Source: Methylococcales bacterium (GTDB taxonomy: Bacteria > Pseudomonadota > Gammaproteobacteria > Methylococcales > Methylomonadaceae). Taken from it: a stretch of 58,513 nucleotides of DNA. The DNA lies in NCBI GenBank assembly GCA_026398895.1, contig JAPLRZ010000041.1, forward strand, positions 1-58,513, read 5' to 3'. Below the pieces are notes generated by a model that worked only from the letters and a program-made list of their open reading frames with translations, did not search any database and was not told the DNA's origin. The translations under genes and the position numbers were made by a program. How positions within the stretch are numbered: the stretch's first letter is position 1; each line of letters begins with the position of its first letter. Positions 15,633-24,800 of this stretch are shown here, piece after piece.

Positions 15633-16094
15633 ATGACTAATCTGATTATTACCATCGATAGCGCACAGGTTGACGCACTATTAGCACAGTTGGTTCATCG
15701 ATCCGATCATCTTGACCCTGTATTAACGGCTATTGGACATACAGTGAATCAGTTGATTAGATCAACCTTTGTGGATTTAAAAACCCCTGAAGGGTCGCCT
15801 TGGAAACAATTATCCCCTGTCACTATCTCACGGCGGACTAACCACAGCCATGTACCATTAATGGATACTGGTATGTTAAGCGATTCCATTGCTTATCAGA
15901 TGACAGGCGCAGCAGTGGAAATAGGCACGAATGCCAAGCAAGCGGCAATGATGAACTTCGGTGGCACAAAAGCACAGTTCGGGCATTTATGGGGCGATAT
16001 TCCCGCACGGCAATTTATGCCTACTGAGCATTTGCCTGTCACTTGGGAGCAGGACGTGATTGAGGTGATAGAAGATTATTTAGGCATACTCTAG
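15633..16094 (+). CDS. Phage virion morphogenesis protein (Mu gpG-like)
   Basis: The 153-residue product matches the phage virion morphogenesis family. It has an N-terminal LIITIDSAQVDALLAQLVHR, the core IRSTFVDLKTPEGSPWKQLS, LMDTGMLSDSIAYQM, and the C-terminal IPARQFMPTEHLP. Members act in head completion or as tail-completion/neck proteins. Its place between gpF-like and protease-capsid genes fits. The ATG at 15633 fits family length; the upstream TTG is less likely. No strong Shine-Dalgarno sequence is visible. Confidence 0.82.
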   Translation: MTNLIITIDSAQVDALLAQLVHRSDHLDPVLTAIGHTVNQLIRSTFVDLKTPEGSPWKQLSPVTISRRTNHSHVPLMDTGMLSDSIAYQMTGAAVEIGTNAKQAAMMNFGGTKAQFGHLWGDIPARQFMPTEHLPVTWEQDVIEVIEDYLGIL

Positions 16095-16456
16095 GAGTAA
16101 AAAAGCTTTAGCTTTTTTCGTGTCGGCAATAGCCAAAGCTATTGAACTCCATTTTTGTTTTTAAGTCATTTTTAGGGCTTTTTCCCTGCAATGCTATACA
16201 CTGGCATTAGTTTTCATTTAACACTCCGTTAAACCCCCGTTAAACTTCGCACAATTGCTATTATTACCCTAATAATAACGTGTAGGTTGAGTTGAGGCAC
16301 GAAACCCAACGCTGTTATATTGAATGTTGGGTTTCGCTATCGCTCTACCCAACCTACAAAATTCCAACTCAAAGAGTCCATAGGACTGTATGCCTAGGTG
16401 TTTTGTCGTGCGTGTTGTTTTATTCTTTTGCCACTCGTCCTAGTTAGGAAACTCTC
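16093..16456. other. Non-coding stretch with two palindromic repeats
   Basis: Positions 16093-16150 are a GGAGTC-family unit (AGGAGTAAAAAAGCTTTAGC ... ATTGAACTCC). Positions 16282-16357 are another repeat class (GTAGGTTGAGTTG ... CCCAACCTAC). The rest is AT-rich without an open frame; GAGTCCATAGGACT near 16375 is a small palindrome. No gene is seen. Confidence 0.65.
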
Positions 16457-16642
16457 ATGGCAGAAATACCCAAACCCAAACCCAAGCAACAAGGCAACGC
16501 GGTAACGACCTTAGAACAGGCGGCGTTATTAGTTAATAAAAATCTCGACGACTGTTTAGCATTTAAAGACTATGGCGACAAGGTGGTCGTAGTCACGACA
16601 AACGGTCAAAAAATCACGGTGGCTAGAGATGCTTCAATCTAA
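16457..16642 (+). CDS. Small hypothetical head-cluster protein
   Basis: The 61-residue product has a proline/lysine-rich start (EIPKPKPKQQGN) and a compact C-terminal beta-rich part (YGDKVVVVTTNGQKITVARD). It overlaps the protease-capsid gene by 14 bases. Similar short proteins precede the protease gene in some Mu-like siphophages; I recognise no named family. A head-assembly accessory role is inferred from position. Confidence 0.55.
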   Translation: MAEIPKPKPKQQGNAVTTLEQAALLVNKNLDDCLAFKDYGDKVVVVTTNGQKITVARDASI

Positions 16643-18596
16643 TTTTATTGAAGCCGTTGCCGATACCGATGGCAAGATAGGCTTGAAATATACCATTCGC
16701 GTTATTCGTGCTGGCAAGTCTGGCAATAACAACTTTTACCCTGATCGGGTGTTGCGTGAGTCGGTGTCTTTATTTGACAAGGCGCGGGTGTTTTCTAAGT
16801 CCGATGCTGACCACATTCAAGGTAAAGGCAAGTCGTTTTCTCAATTGATTGGACAGCTAACAGAACCGCGCTTCATTGAAGGTCAAGGCGTAGACAGTGG
16901 CGAAATTCAAGCCACCTTGACGTTATTCGCTTCAGCGGGTGACGTGGTTGCTAAGCTCAAAGAAGCCTACGACAACGGTATGACGGAGCTATTCGGCTTT
17001 TCGATTGATGCCGATGGGCTGACTCAACAGCGCGGCGGTCTGCGTGAAGCCACCAAGTTTGTCAAAGTCCATTCCGTGGATTTGATTATCGAACCAGGGG
17101 CAGGCGGGCAACTAATCAATTTAATCGAGGCGGTAGCTCCTAATCAGCTAGAGCCACAACTACAACCACAAGGCGGAACAATGGATTTATTACAATTAAT
17201 GTTGGCATTCATTCAAGTAGGCAATGATGGAAATATGCCTAAAGGTCTGGATACCACTGATCCAGTCGCTGTATTAGCGGCGTATAACGAAACGCTTGAA
17301 GATGACAAAAAAGGGCGTTATTGGGAAGCGCAAGAAATCAACGCGCTATTAACAGCGGCAAAACTGCCCACGCCTGTGTCTGAAAAACTGTTAAAGCAGT
17401 TTAAAGCCACTGATAGTTTAACGCTGGAATCAGTGCGTGAAGCCATTGATGCCGAGCGGTCTGTATTAACAAAACTCACTGAATCAGGTCATATCAAAGG
17501 CTTGGGTGACACCCACGTTGAAATGGGCAAAGACCGTTCTGAAAAAGTCACTGCGATGTTTGATGATTTCTTTGATCGCTCCAAACGCGCTAAGTCCTTT
17601 CGTGAATGTTATGTCGAAATGACGGGTGACAGTGGCGTGACAGGCTTGATTCAAAACTGTGATACTCGCCGTTTAAAAGAAGCACTGGGTAGTGAAGAAT
17701 CCTTTCGTGAAGCGATTTCAGCCGCCACCTTTGGCAATATTTTGGGTAACTCGATTACTCGTGCGATGGTGCGTGATTATAACGCGCTGGAAAATTATAA
17801 CGATTTTCAGGATTTAGTGGATGTCGTACCGATCAGCAATTTTAGAACGCAAGAACGCACTCGTATGGGCGGCTATGGCAATCTTCCAGCTGTGGCTGAA
17901 AACGCCGCCTACACCGCACTTACTTCACCCAGTGATGAAAAGTCCACTTACGCAATTACTAAACGCGGTGGCAAAGAAACTATTTCCCTTGAAACCATTG
18001 CGAATGATGATGTGGGTGCGATTCGTAAAGTCCCACAACGGTTGGCAGTGGCGGCAAAACGCACCTTGTATGAGTTCGTGCTAGATTTTATGGCAAGCAA
18101 TGCCGCTATTTATGACACGGTGGCGTTATTTCATGCGGTCTCGCATGGCAATTTAGGCACAGCGGCGTTGGATGCCACTAGCTTTGCGGCGGCGCGGTTA
18201 GCGGTTAAGAAACAAGCAGAAGCCAACAGTGCTAAGAAACTAGGGCTGGTTTTACGCCATTTGTATGTCCCTGCTGAATTGGAAGAAATGGCATTCAATT
18301 TGTTTGTCCGTACCACTAACTTAGATGAATCCTTTGTGCAGTCTCGCAAGCCTAAGGTTCATGTAGTCGATTATTGGAGCGATACCAATAACTGGTTTGC
18401 GACCGCTGACAAGATGGAAGCTCCACTTATCGAGTTGGGCTTTTATAACGGTACTGAAGAACCTGAGTTGTTTGTTCAAGATCTACCGACTCAAGGCTCA
18501 TTGTTTAGTAATGATGATATTACTTACAAGATTCGCCATATCTATGGCGGTGCAGTGATTGATTATCGGGGTTTCTACGCGGGTATTGTTGCTTAA
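16629..18596 (+). CDS. Fused prohead protease and Mu-like major capsid protein
   Basis: The 655-residue product combines two proteins that are separate in Mu. Residues ~1-180 resemble a prohead protease/scaffold: KYTIRVIRAGKSGNNNFYPD, DADHIQGKGKSF, VKVHSVDLIIEPGAGG, with H and S residues in the expected context. A middle linker (~180-290) may be scaffold. Residues ~300-655 match the Mu-like major head subunit, with MVRDYNALENYNDFQDLVDV, LFHAVSHGNLGTAALDATSF and a C-terminal YGGAVIDYRGFYAGIVA. The protein would build the capsid shell and process itself. No internal stop or frameshift is seen. Confidence 0.82.
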   Translation: MLQSNFIEAVADTDGKIGLKYTIRVIRAGKSGNNNFYPDRVLRESVSLFDKARVFSKSDADHIQGKGKSFSQLIGQLTEPRFIEGQGVDSGEIQATLTLFASAGDVVAKLKEAYDNGMTELFGFSIDADGLTQQRGGLREATKFVKVHSVDLIIEPGAGGQLINLIEAVAPNQLEPQLQPQGGTMDLLQLMLAFIQVGNDGNMPKGLDTTDPVAVLAAYNETLEDDKKGRYWEAQEINALLTAAKLPTPVSEKLLKQFKATDSLTLESVREAIDAERSVLTKLTESGHIKGLGDTHVEMGKDRSEKVTAMFDDFFDRSKRAKSFRECYVEMTGDSGVTGLIQNCDTRRLKEALGSEESFREAISAATFGNILGNSITRAMVRDYNALENYNDFQDLVDVVPISNFRTQERTRMGGYGNLPAVAENAAYTALTSPSDEKSTYAITKRGGKETISLETIANDDVGAIRKVPQRLAVAAKRTLYEFVLDFMASNAAIYDTVALFHAVSHGNLGTAALDATSFAAARLAVKKQAEANSAKKLGLVLRHLYVPAELEEMAFNLFVRTTNLDESFVQSRKPKVHVVDYWSDTNNWFATADKMEAPLIELGFYNGTEEPELFVQDLPTQGSLFSNDDITYKIRHIYGGAVIDYRGFYAGIVA

Positions 18597-18600
18597 TAAT

Positions 18601-18657
18601 GGAGTCAAAAAGCTTCAGCTTTTTGTCTATCGGCAATAGCTGAAGCTATTGAACTCC
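18601..18657. repeat. GGAGTC-family hairpin repeat
   Basis: GGAGTCAAAAAGCTTCAGCT opens and TAGCTGAAGCTATTGAACTCC closes two side-by-side hairpins. It is almost identical to the copy at 21112-21170. Confidence 0.75.
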
Positions 18658-18676
18658 AGCAGTTACAAGGTGATTT

Positions 18677-19345
18677 ATGTTAAGCGATTATCAAACCTTA
18701 CTCAGTCGATTGGTGCGTGATGACAATGCTGTCATCACCACAACGGATATTGATAAGGCGATTCAACTAGCGGTTGTGCGCTATTCGTGTGATTTTCCAC
18801 TGTCAAAAGTGGTCGATTTAGCGAGTAACAACACAAACATGTTGCCTCTTCCAGTCGATTGGACGTTAGGCATTAGCTCAATTGCTAGCGTTGAATACCC
18901 AATAGGGAGCTTCCCACCTATTGTGATGACTCCAGAGAAATATTGCTTGTATCAAAACCCTGTAGGCATTGGGTTATTGTTTCTTTTTACGCCTGATTCA
19001 GCAGTGCGACTAACTTACTGCGTACCTCACACAGTGACAACGCTAGTCGATACTATTAATTCTTTGTATCGTGAAGGCGTGGTGTGTTGGGCGGCGGCGT
19101 GGTGTTGTGATCAATTATCGTCTTATTATGCCAGTGCCAGTGACAGCACTATTCAAGCAGATCATGTTCAGCGCAATTCACAATCCGCTGATTATGCCCG
19201 TTTAGCGAAAAACTACCGTGAACGTTATTTTAGTGAGTTAGGCGTGGAAGAAAAGAAGCTGATTGCCTCGTCAGCAGTGGTGGATTTGGATTTACAAAAC
19301 AGCCGTGGTCAAGACCGTTTTAGCCATTCAAATCGGTATCGTTAA
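18677..19345 (+). CDS. Head-tail connector/adaptor protein
   Basis: The 222-residue product follows the capsid gene. It has an N-terminal helical segment (LSDYQTLLSRLVRDDNAVIT), a central beta part (VVDLASNNTNMLPLPVDWTL) and a helical C-terminus (VVCWAAAWCCDQLSSYYASA, then ADYARLAKNYRERYFSELG). This plan matches phage head completion adaptors that form a ring beneath the portal. The family name cannot be fixed by eye. AAGGTGATTT precedes the ATG, a ribosome site shared by the next genes. Confidence 0.6.
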   Translation: MLSDYQTLLSRLVRDDNAVITTTDIDKAIQLAVVRYSCDFPLSKVVDLASNNTNMLPLPVDWTLGISSIASVEYPIGSFPPIVMTPEKYCLYQNPVGIGLLFLFTPDSAVRLTYCVPHTVTTLVDTINSLYREGVVCWAAAWCCDQLSSYYASASDSTIQADHVQRNSQSADYARLAKNYRERYFSELGVEEKKLIASSAVVDLDLQNSRGQDRFSHSNRYR

Positions 19346-19366
19346 TTATCGGAAACGAGGTGATTT

Positions 19367-19855
19367 ATGCATCAACAGCTACGCAACTGGATTACTAGCC
19401 AATTGAACACCGTACCAAACATTGGTACGGTGCATTCTTATCAACGTTATGCGGATCGTGAAAAGCAGTTAGCCGATTTGTATTTTCACAATGGGCGATT
19501 ACACGGCTGGTTTGTGCAGCGTGCGTCAGTGGCTGAAAAGCTACTCAATTCACAAGCGAATAGCGAGCAGTCATTTTGGTCAATAGTGGGCTATTTAGCA
19601 GTGAATGATACTACTGCCTCCGAGCTTGAATTTGATACGTTATTGGATGCCATGCGTGCAGTGTTTCGAGTAGCAATGCTTAATCCAGTCGTTGAGATTG
19701 CAGGGCAAGCGGTCAATCTTTCCTACACCGAGCAGGCAGTCAAGGCACAGATTGGCTTTGCGGTGTTAGACAGTCAACCTGTGCTGTTTGCTGGGGTGTT
19801 ATGTCACAGTGCGCGTTGTCAGTTGATTACCGATCGGTCAGTAGTATGTCGCTAG
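19367..19855 (+). CDS. Probable tail terminator/completion protein (gp37-like)
   Basis: The 162-residue product has an alpha/beta composition with LEFDTLLDAMRAVFRVAMLN, a pattern like tail terminator proteins, and ends with a beta strand (AVLDSQPVLFAGVLCHSARC). It lies between the connector and tail tube genes, where Mu has gp37 (DUF1834). Tail terminators cap the tail tube and dock to the head. GAGGTGATTT precedes the start. The assignment rests mostly on position. Confidence 0.5.
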   Translation: MHQQLRNWITSQLNTVPNIGTVHSYQRYADREKQLADLYFHNGRLHGWFVQRASVAEKLLNSQANSEQSFWSIVGYLAVNDTTASELEFDTLLDAMRAVFRVAMLNPVVEIAGQAVNLSYTEQAVKAQIGFAVLDSQPVLFAGVLCHSARCQLITDRSVVCR

Positions 19856-19974
19856 CCGTTATTTTTTTAATTGCGGCGTCTGTATTGCTGGTATTCCTGC
19901 TGTTACTGTTGTCGTGGCTAAGTATCCGCCACAGTGCGTATTTGGATTATTTAAAGCGTCATCATGATAAATAA
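19846..19974 (+). CDS. 42-residue single-span membrane protein
   Basis: A short frame overlaps the end of the preceding gene in another phase. It encodes MSLAVIFLIAASVLLVFLLL followed by LLSWLSIRHSAYLDYLKRHH and ends DK. One strongly hydrophobic helix is followed by a basic tail, so an N-out/C-in inner membrane protein is likely. Overlap with the upstream gene supports coupled translation. It might be a lysis or tail-assembly accessory, but nothing confirms this. Confidence 0.45.
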   Translation: MSLAVIFLIAASVLLVFLLLLLSWLSIRHSAYLDYLKRHHDK

Positions 19975-20056
19975 TAGTGCTAACCCACGGGCTGGTTTTT
20001 CCTAGAGCGATGGGCATTGTGTTGGGTGGTCAGTGGGTTAGCAGTATTTTTTTAAC

Positions 20057-20118
20057 AGGAGTTCAATAGCGTTAGCTATTGGCTATTTAAACTAAAAAAG
20101 CTAACGCTTTTTTACTCC
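20057..20118. repeat. GGAGTC-family hairpin repeat
   Basis: AGGAGTTCAATAGCGTTAGC begins, and AAAAGCTAACGCTTTTTTAC with a terminal ACTCC ends, a unit with two internal hairpins (AATAGC-GTTA-GCTATT and AAAAAGC-TAAC-GCTTTTTT). It resembles the others but in the mirrored order. Confidence 0.7.
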
Positions 20119-20129
20119 AAGGTGATTTT

Positions 20130-20324
20130 ATGAAATTACAAGTACCAAAGGGCTTTACAGGCGATGTTCATTTACATGGGCGTTCGTTTGCGGTTAATGA
20201 CCGTGATCAGGTAGAAATACCCGATGACTTAATTAGCTCATCATTGTGGGGTAAAGGCTTTACCGTCGTTCCCCCTGTTCAACTCAAACCAATCGCTAAC
20301 AACGTTAGCAAGGCAGAAGCGTAA
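20130..20324 (+). CDS. Small phage tail-cluster protein
   Basis: The 64-residue product (MKLQVPKGFTGDVHLHGRSF at the start, then DQVEIPDDLISSSLWGKGFT) looks like a small beta domain. Its stop overlaps the start of the tail tube gene (TAATG), so the two are coupled. Its position is equivalent to Mu gp38 (DUF2635) just before the major tail protein, but similarity is not clear. AAGGTGATTTT precedes the ATG. Confidence 0.55.
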   Translation: MKLQVPKGFTGDVHLHGRSFAVNDRDQVEIPDDLISSSLWGKGFTVVPPVQLKPIANNVSKAEA

Positions 20325-21106
20325 TGTCTGATGGATTTATTTTTGGTACGGGGTCAGTCATTCTGACTCCTACTTATGACGCGGATGGGGCGATTGTTAG
20401 CGTCCCCACGCCTTTACTGATGCCGTCGTGTATCGATTTCAATATCAACGGTAAGTTTGATGTCAAGGTGCATGAGGGGCAAAGCCAGTATTCCTTAGCG
20501 GCGGCTTCGGGTAAGCGCACTATGGAAGTGTCGTTCACTAACAATATTCACAATGCCCGCGCTTTGAACTTGGGGGATGCTGAAGCGATTACCTCAGGGC
20601 AGAAGAAAGTGTATTCCGATGGGACTGCCTTTGCTATTCCTGCCACCCCCTTTACCGATACCATTATTCCCCCTGCAACGGGGTCGTTTGTCAGTGATGG
20701 TGGGATTTTCTTTGGTGCGACGGGTGGTGCGGATGCAGGTTCACAATTAACTCGCGTGGCTTCCGCGCCTATCACGGGGCAGTATACCGTGAGTGCATTA
20801 GGTGTATATGTGTATGCAGCGGCAGATGTCGGTAAGCCGATTTTTAGAAACTATGTGTACAGCATCACCACGGGTAAAACGGTGGTGGTACATAATCGTA
20901 ATGTCGGCGCAACCGCTGAGTATTCTGCCATTATCACGTCAGGCGTGTATTTAGGTGTGTCTATTACTTATGAATTTCCCCGCTGTGTGATTAAGGATCA
21001 ATCAATGGGGGTGAAAAACGGTGATTTTACCTCGGTTAAATATGATTTAGCGGTGTTAGCGAATCCGCAGGATAAGACGGTATTCACTCGGTATTTTAAT
21101 AGTTAA
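20324..21106 (+). CDS. Major tail tube protein (putative)
   Basis: The 260-residue beta-rich product starts MSDGFIFGTGSVILTPTYDA and includes GQSQYSLAAASGKRTMEVSF and a C-terminal KDQSMGVKNGDFTSVKYDLA. The composition and placement (after terminator, before chaperone and tape measure) fit a siphovirus tail tube subunit. No contractile sheath gene precedes it, unlike Mu, where sheath gpL and tube gpM are neighbours. The protein would stack as hexameric rings around the tape measure. Confidence 0.65.
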   Translation: MSDGFIFGTGSVILTPTYDADGAIVSVPTPLLMPSCIDFNINGKFDVKVHEGQSQYSLAAASGKRTMEVSFTNNIHNARALNLGDAEAITSGQKKVYSDGTAFAIPATPFTDTIIPPATGSFVSDGGIFFGATGGADAGSQLTRVASAPITGQYTVSALGVYVYAAADVGKPIFRNYVYSITTGKTVVVHNRNVGATAEYSAIITSGVYLGVSITYEFPRCVIKDQSMGVKNGDFTSVKYDLAVLANPQDKTVFTRYFNS

Positions 21107-21111
21107 GTTTT

Positions 21112-21170
21112 GGAGTCAAAAAGCTTCAGCTTTTTTGTCTATCGGCAATAGCTGAAGCTATTGGACTCCT
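21112..21170. repeat. GGAGTC-family hairpin repeat
   Basis: GGAGTCAAAAAGCTTCAGCT opens and AGCTGAAGCTATTGGACTCC closes the unit; it is nearly identical to 18601-18657, differing by one T in the T run and G for A near the end. Confidence 0.75.
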
Positions 21171-21188
21171 GATTTTTAGGATGCAACC

Positions 21189-21740
21189 ATGCCCACAGTT
21201 AACTTAGGCGGTCGTTCGTTTATTATCAATGAACCTGTTTTCAAAGACTTAAAAAACATCCTTGCCGCATTAAATCGCTTAAACAATCCTAGCGAATCTG
21301 ATTTTAATCTGGTCAGTGATATACAACTGATCCTAACGTCGTTAATAGGTGAAGACAATGTAGCTAAATTTAAGCACTTTTGGTGGCAGGTGTGGAAATT
21401 GCCACCACCAAGTTCTAACGAAATTACTGCCCTGTTAGCGGCAATTCCTGCTATTTGCGGCTTGCAACAACACAGCACAGCTGGCTCACAATCCTCTTCT
21501 AATCAATCAACAGACTGGGACGCGCTGTATTGGCGGGTCATACGGCAAACAGGGTGGACATGGGAAACCGTCGATACCACCATGACCGTCAGTCGATTAG
21601 CCGCGTTATCCGAGTCATTAAATAACGCCCCCACCGTTGACTCCTTAGTCGCTGCCTATCTGGGCTATGACTATTCAAAACCGCGTACTCTGGAAGATGA
21701 GGTTGAGGCGTATCTAGCAACTCAACCCACTCACCATTAA
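21189..21740 (+). CDS. Tail assembly chaperone (putative)
   Basis: The 183-residue product precedes the tape measure gene, the usual slot for tail assembly chaperones. The first ~95 residues (VNLGGRSFIINEPVFKDLKN, HFWWQVWKLPPPSSNEITAL) resemble the chaperone core; the second part (WDALYWRVIRQTGWTWETVD, MTVSRLAALSES) resembles the extension that in lambda-like phages is reached by programmed frameshifting. Here both lie in one frame. The chaperone would hold the tape measure during tail assembly. Confidence 0.6.
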   Translation: MPTVNLGGRSFIINEPVFKDLKNILAALNRLNNPSESDFNLVSDIQLILTSLIGEDNVAKFKHFWWQVWKLPPPSSNEITALLAAIPAICGLQQHSTAGSQSSSNQSTDWDALYWRVIRQTGWTWETVDTTMTVSRLAALSESLNNAPTVDSLVAAYLGYDYSKPRTLEDEVEAYLATQPTHH

Positions 21741-21744
21741 CAAC

Positions 21745-21812
21745 GGAGTCCACAGCACGACGTGGGCTTTTAAAGAAACTAAAGAAACGCCCAAAACTTG
21801 TTTTGGACTCCT
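21745..21812. repeat. GGAGTC-family hairpin repeat
   Basis: GGAGTCCACAGCACGACGTG opens and CCAAAACTTGTTTTGGACTCCT closes the unit. It shares GCACGACGTGG and TTTTAAAGAAAC with the copy inside the NlpC gene at 29459-29516. Confidence 0.7.
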
Positions 21813-21831
21813 GTCATACTGAGTATTTATC

Positions 21832-24800
21832 ATGTCTGAATTAAAAATAAACATCAAAATCGCGGTTCTGATAGACGAGTTTAAAGCCCGATTAAAAGAG
21901 GTGCAAGACACCCTGCGGGCGTTAGGGGCGGGAGGTAGCAATCTGAATTTAACCAGCAATGCCGATGCTCTCAAAGCCAAAATACTGGAGTTAAAAAACC
22001 AGTTGAACTTGTTGAACAGCGGCGCGGGGGTGAACTTAACCAGCAATGCCGATGAACTGAAAAACAAGATTAAGGAGTTGGAGCGGGAGCTGGGTAACTT
22101 AGGTTCACGCACTGGCAATCTTAATCTGGGTGGTGGACGGGTTAAGCAGGAACTAGACGGTATAAAAGACAGTGCTGTCGGAGCTGAGTCTGGATTGATG
22201 GGCATTAAGTCTACGCTGGTAGGTTTATTTACTATCGGTGCATTGGTTGCCTTTGCCAATAAGTTAGTCGATACCGTGCAAGTCATTCAAGATTTGCGGC
22301 TGCGCTTGTCTGGATTAACAAAATCTAATGACGATTATGCCGCGTCGGATGCCTATCTAACTGATTTAGCCCACCGTCATCATAAGTCAGTATCAGAATT
22401 AACCGATGGCTATTCTAAGCTGTTAGTCATGGAGCAAGCGGGGGTTATTACCCGTCAACAGTCCATGCAGTTACTGGAAGGTTTCAGTAATGTGATGTCT
22501 AAAACGGGGGCAAGTGCAGTCTCTACCTCTCAGGCTCTCTATGGTCTATCTCAGGCTTTATCTCAGGGGACTGTTCAAACCGCCGAAATGAACCAAATTT
22601 TTGAACCGTTAGCGGGCTTAGGTAATGAGGTAGCAAAAGCCTTTGGTCTTGAATCAGTAGGGATATTGCGTAAGCTGGTTGGTGAAGGACAGATTACCAG
22701 CGAGATGTTTGGCGTTAAGATGGTGCAAGCCATGAAAGCCTATGAAGGCGCGGCAGCACGGTCGGCAGGGACAATTACCGCGTCTTATGCCGATGTGAAC
22801 ACCGCCTATATAGAAATGGCTAGAACACTGGAAAAGCCAGTTGCCAGTGCCGCTGTGGGTGCGGTGGATGTGGGTAAATCCGCTTATGGTTGGATTAAGG
22901 ACAATGGCGATGCCATTATTGTGTTGCTGTCTGGCATTGCGGCAACGATGGCGGGCAAGGTACTGGGTTCATTAGCAAATTACAGCACGGCTAAAGCAGG
23001 CGCGATTGCCGTTGAACAAGCCCATAACGCAGCGTTAATCACTAATGCAGATTTAACGCTGGTATCAGCAACTAACCAACGCATTGCAACGGAAGCAGAT
23101 CTACAAGCCACTGCGCAACAATTAGCACTGGTAACAGCTGAGGTATCGGCAGCAAGGGCGGAAGAAGCCGCCACTGTTGGCACAACGGCACACGGTAATG
23201 CGGTGTATCGATTAAATGCCGCCTTAGCAGAACGGGCGGTGTTAATGGGCAAGATGTCCACGCTAGGAGCGCAATACACCGCACAAACCGCTGCACAAAC
23301 AGAAGCCACCGTTGCCTTAACCGCTGTAACGACTGCCAGTGGCGTGGTGGTGACCCGTTTGGGTGCTGCGCTTAAAGCCGCCTTTTCCTTTGTAGGCGGT
23401 TGGGTAGGGGTAGCAGTGCTTGCCTTGTGGGGTATGTATGAGATTTTAAACAAAGTCACCGACGCAGAAGGTCAAGCCGCGCAAAAAGCTAAGTCTTTAT
23501 CTGATGCAATGGGCTTAATGAATGATGAAGTTAAAAAGCTCACGCTTGCCGATGTTGATATTGATTTTTCCAAGACTGAAAAAAGTATTGAGTCAATTAA
23601 GCAACAAATCAAAGACCTTGAAGCCGCTACTCACTTTGGCAATATTGTTGAAAATGTGGATAAACGGCAGGTATTACAAGAGCGTTTAGCGGTAGCAGAA
23701 CAACATCTTGAGACTAACAAAGAAAAGAAACTCGACTTAACCAAGAATTTTGATGCCTCTACCTTAGCTCCTGAGTCCTTGCCAACTGCGTTAAAAGAAA
23801 CCCAAAATGATATTGATAAAATCCGTTACAAAATTGAAGAATTAAAACGTTCGACAGGCGATGCTAATACTATCGAAGCCGCGATTAATGCAGAGCGGGT
23901 CACGCTTGCCGCTTATGATTCTAAATTATCCGCCATTCAAGGGGCGCAAAAAGCCTTAGAGAACGCGGGTAAGGTTGACCCCAAGATTGCTGAAGCGCAA
24001 GCTAAATCCAATGAGAAAAGCCTTGAAAGTGACTTTAAACTTAAAGAACAGCTCGCTAAGAACGCCTATGAGTTAGCGACTGCCAGTGCAGGTAAAGACT
24101 CTGCTAAGAAGTTACAAATTGATAGGGATTATAACGAACAAAGCTTAAAACTAACGCTAGAACGCTTGGATGCTGAGAAAGCCGCAAAGATAAAAACCAG
24201 TGAGTTGTCAGGCAAGAAAACTAAAGCCCCTGAGTTACAGGCTGAACTCACTGAGCTTGAAAACAAGCGTACGCTAGCGATTGCCGATGCTGAAACTCAA
24301 CGGGGATTGTTGGGTATTAAAGGCACTGATAACGCCGAAAAGTTGCAAGAAAGTAAGCAATCTGCCCAGTTTGAGATTGAAAAAAACCGCATTGATGTGG
24401 AGTTGGCGAAAGCACAAGCCGAATCTAAGACCGCTATTGAGGAACTTAAACGCTTAAAGGATGAAGGTACGGTAGGTGGTAGTAGTGGTAAGTTTGATAA
24501 TGAAATTAAGGCTGCCTCACAAAAACACGGTTTTAATTATGAGGCGGTACAGTCTCGATTTACGCAGTCAGCGGCAGCTCATGGTGTTCCTGAGGATTTA
24601 TTAAGAGCGCAGGTTAAGCAGGAAAGCAGTTTTAATCCTAACGTTGGTTCATCGGCTGGGGCTTATGGATTCTCTCAGTTTATCAAAGGCACTGCGACAC
24701 AATACGGATTAAGCGATAGATCAGACCCGATTGCCAGTATTGAAGCCCAAGCCAAGATGATGGGCGAAAAGATTAGGCAGTATGGTGGACGGCTGGATTT

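Noticed and set aside
22980..23459. Long minus-strand open frames inside the tape measure gene
   Set aside because: They are antisense to repetitive Ala/Lys/Glu codons, lack ribosome sites and contain low-complexity sequence. They are shadows.
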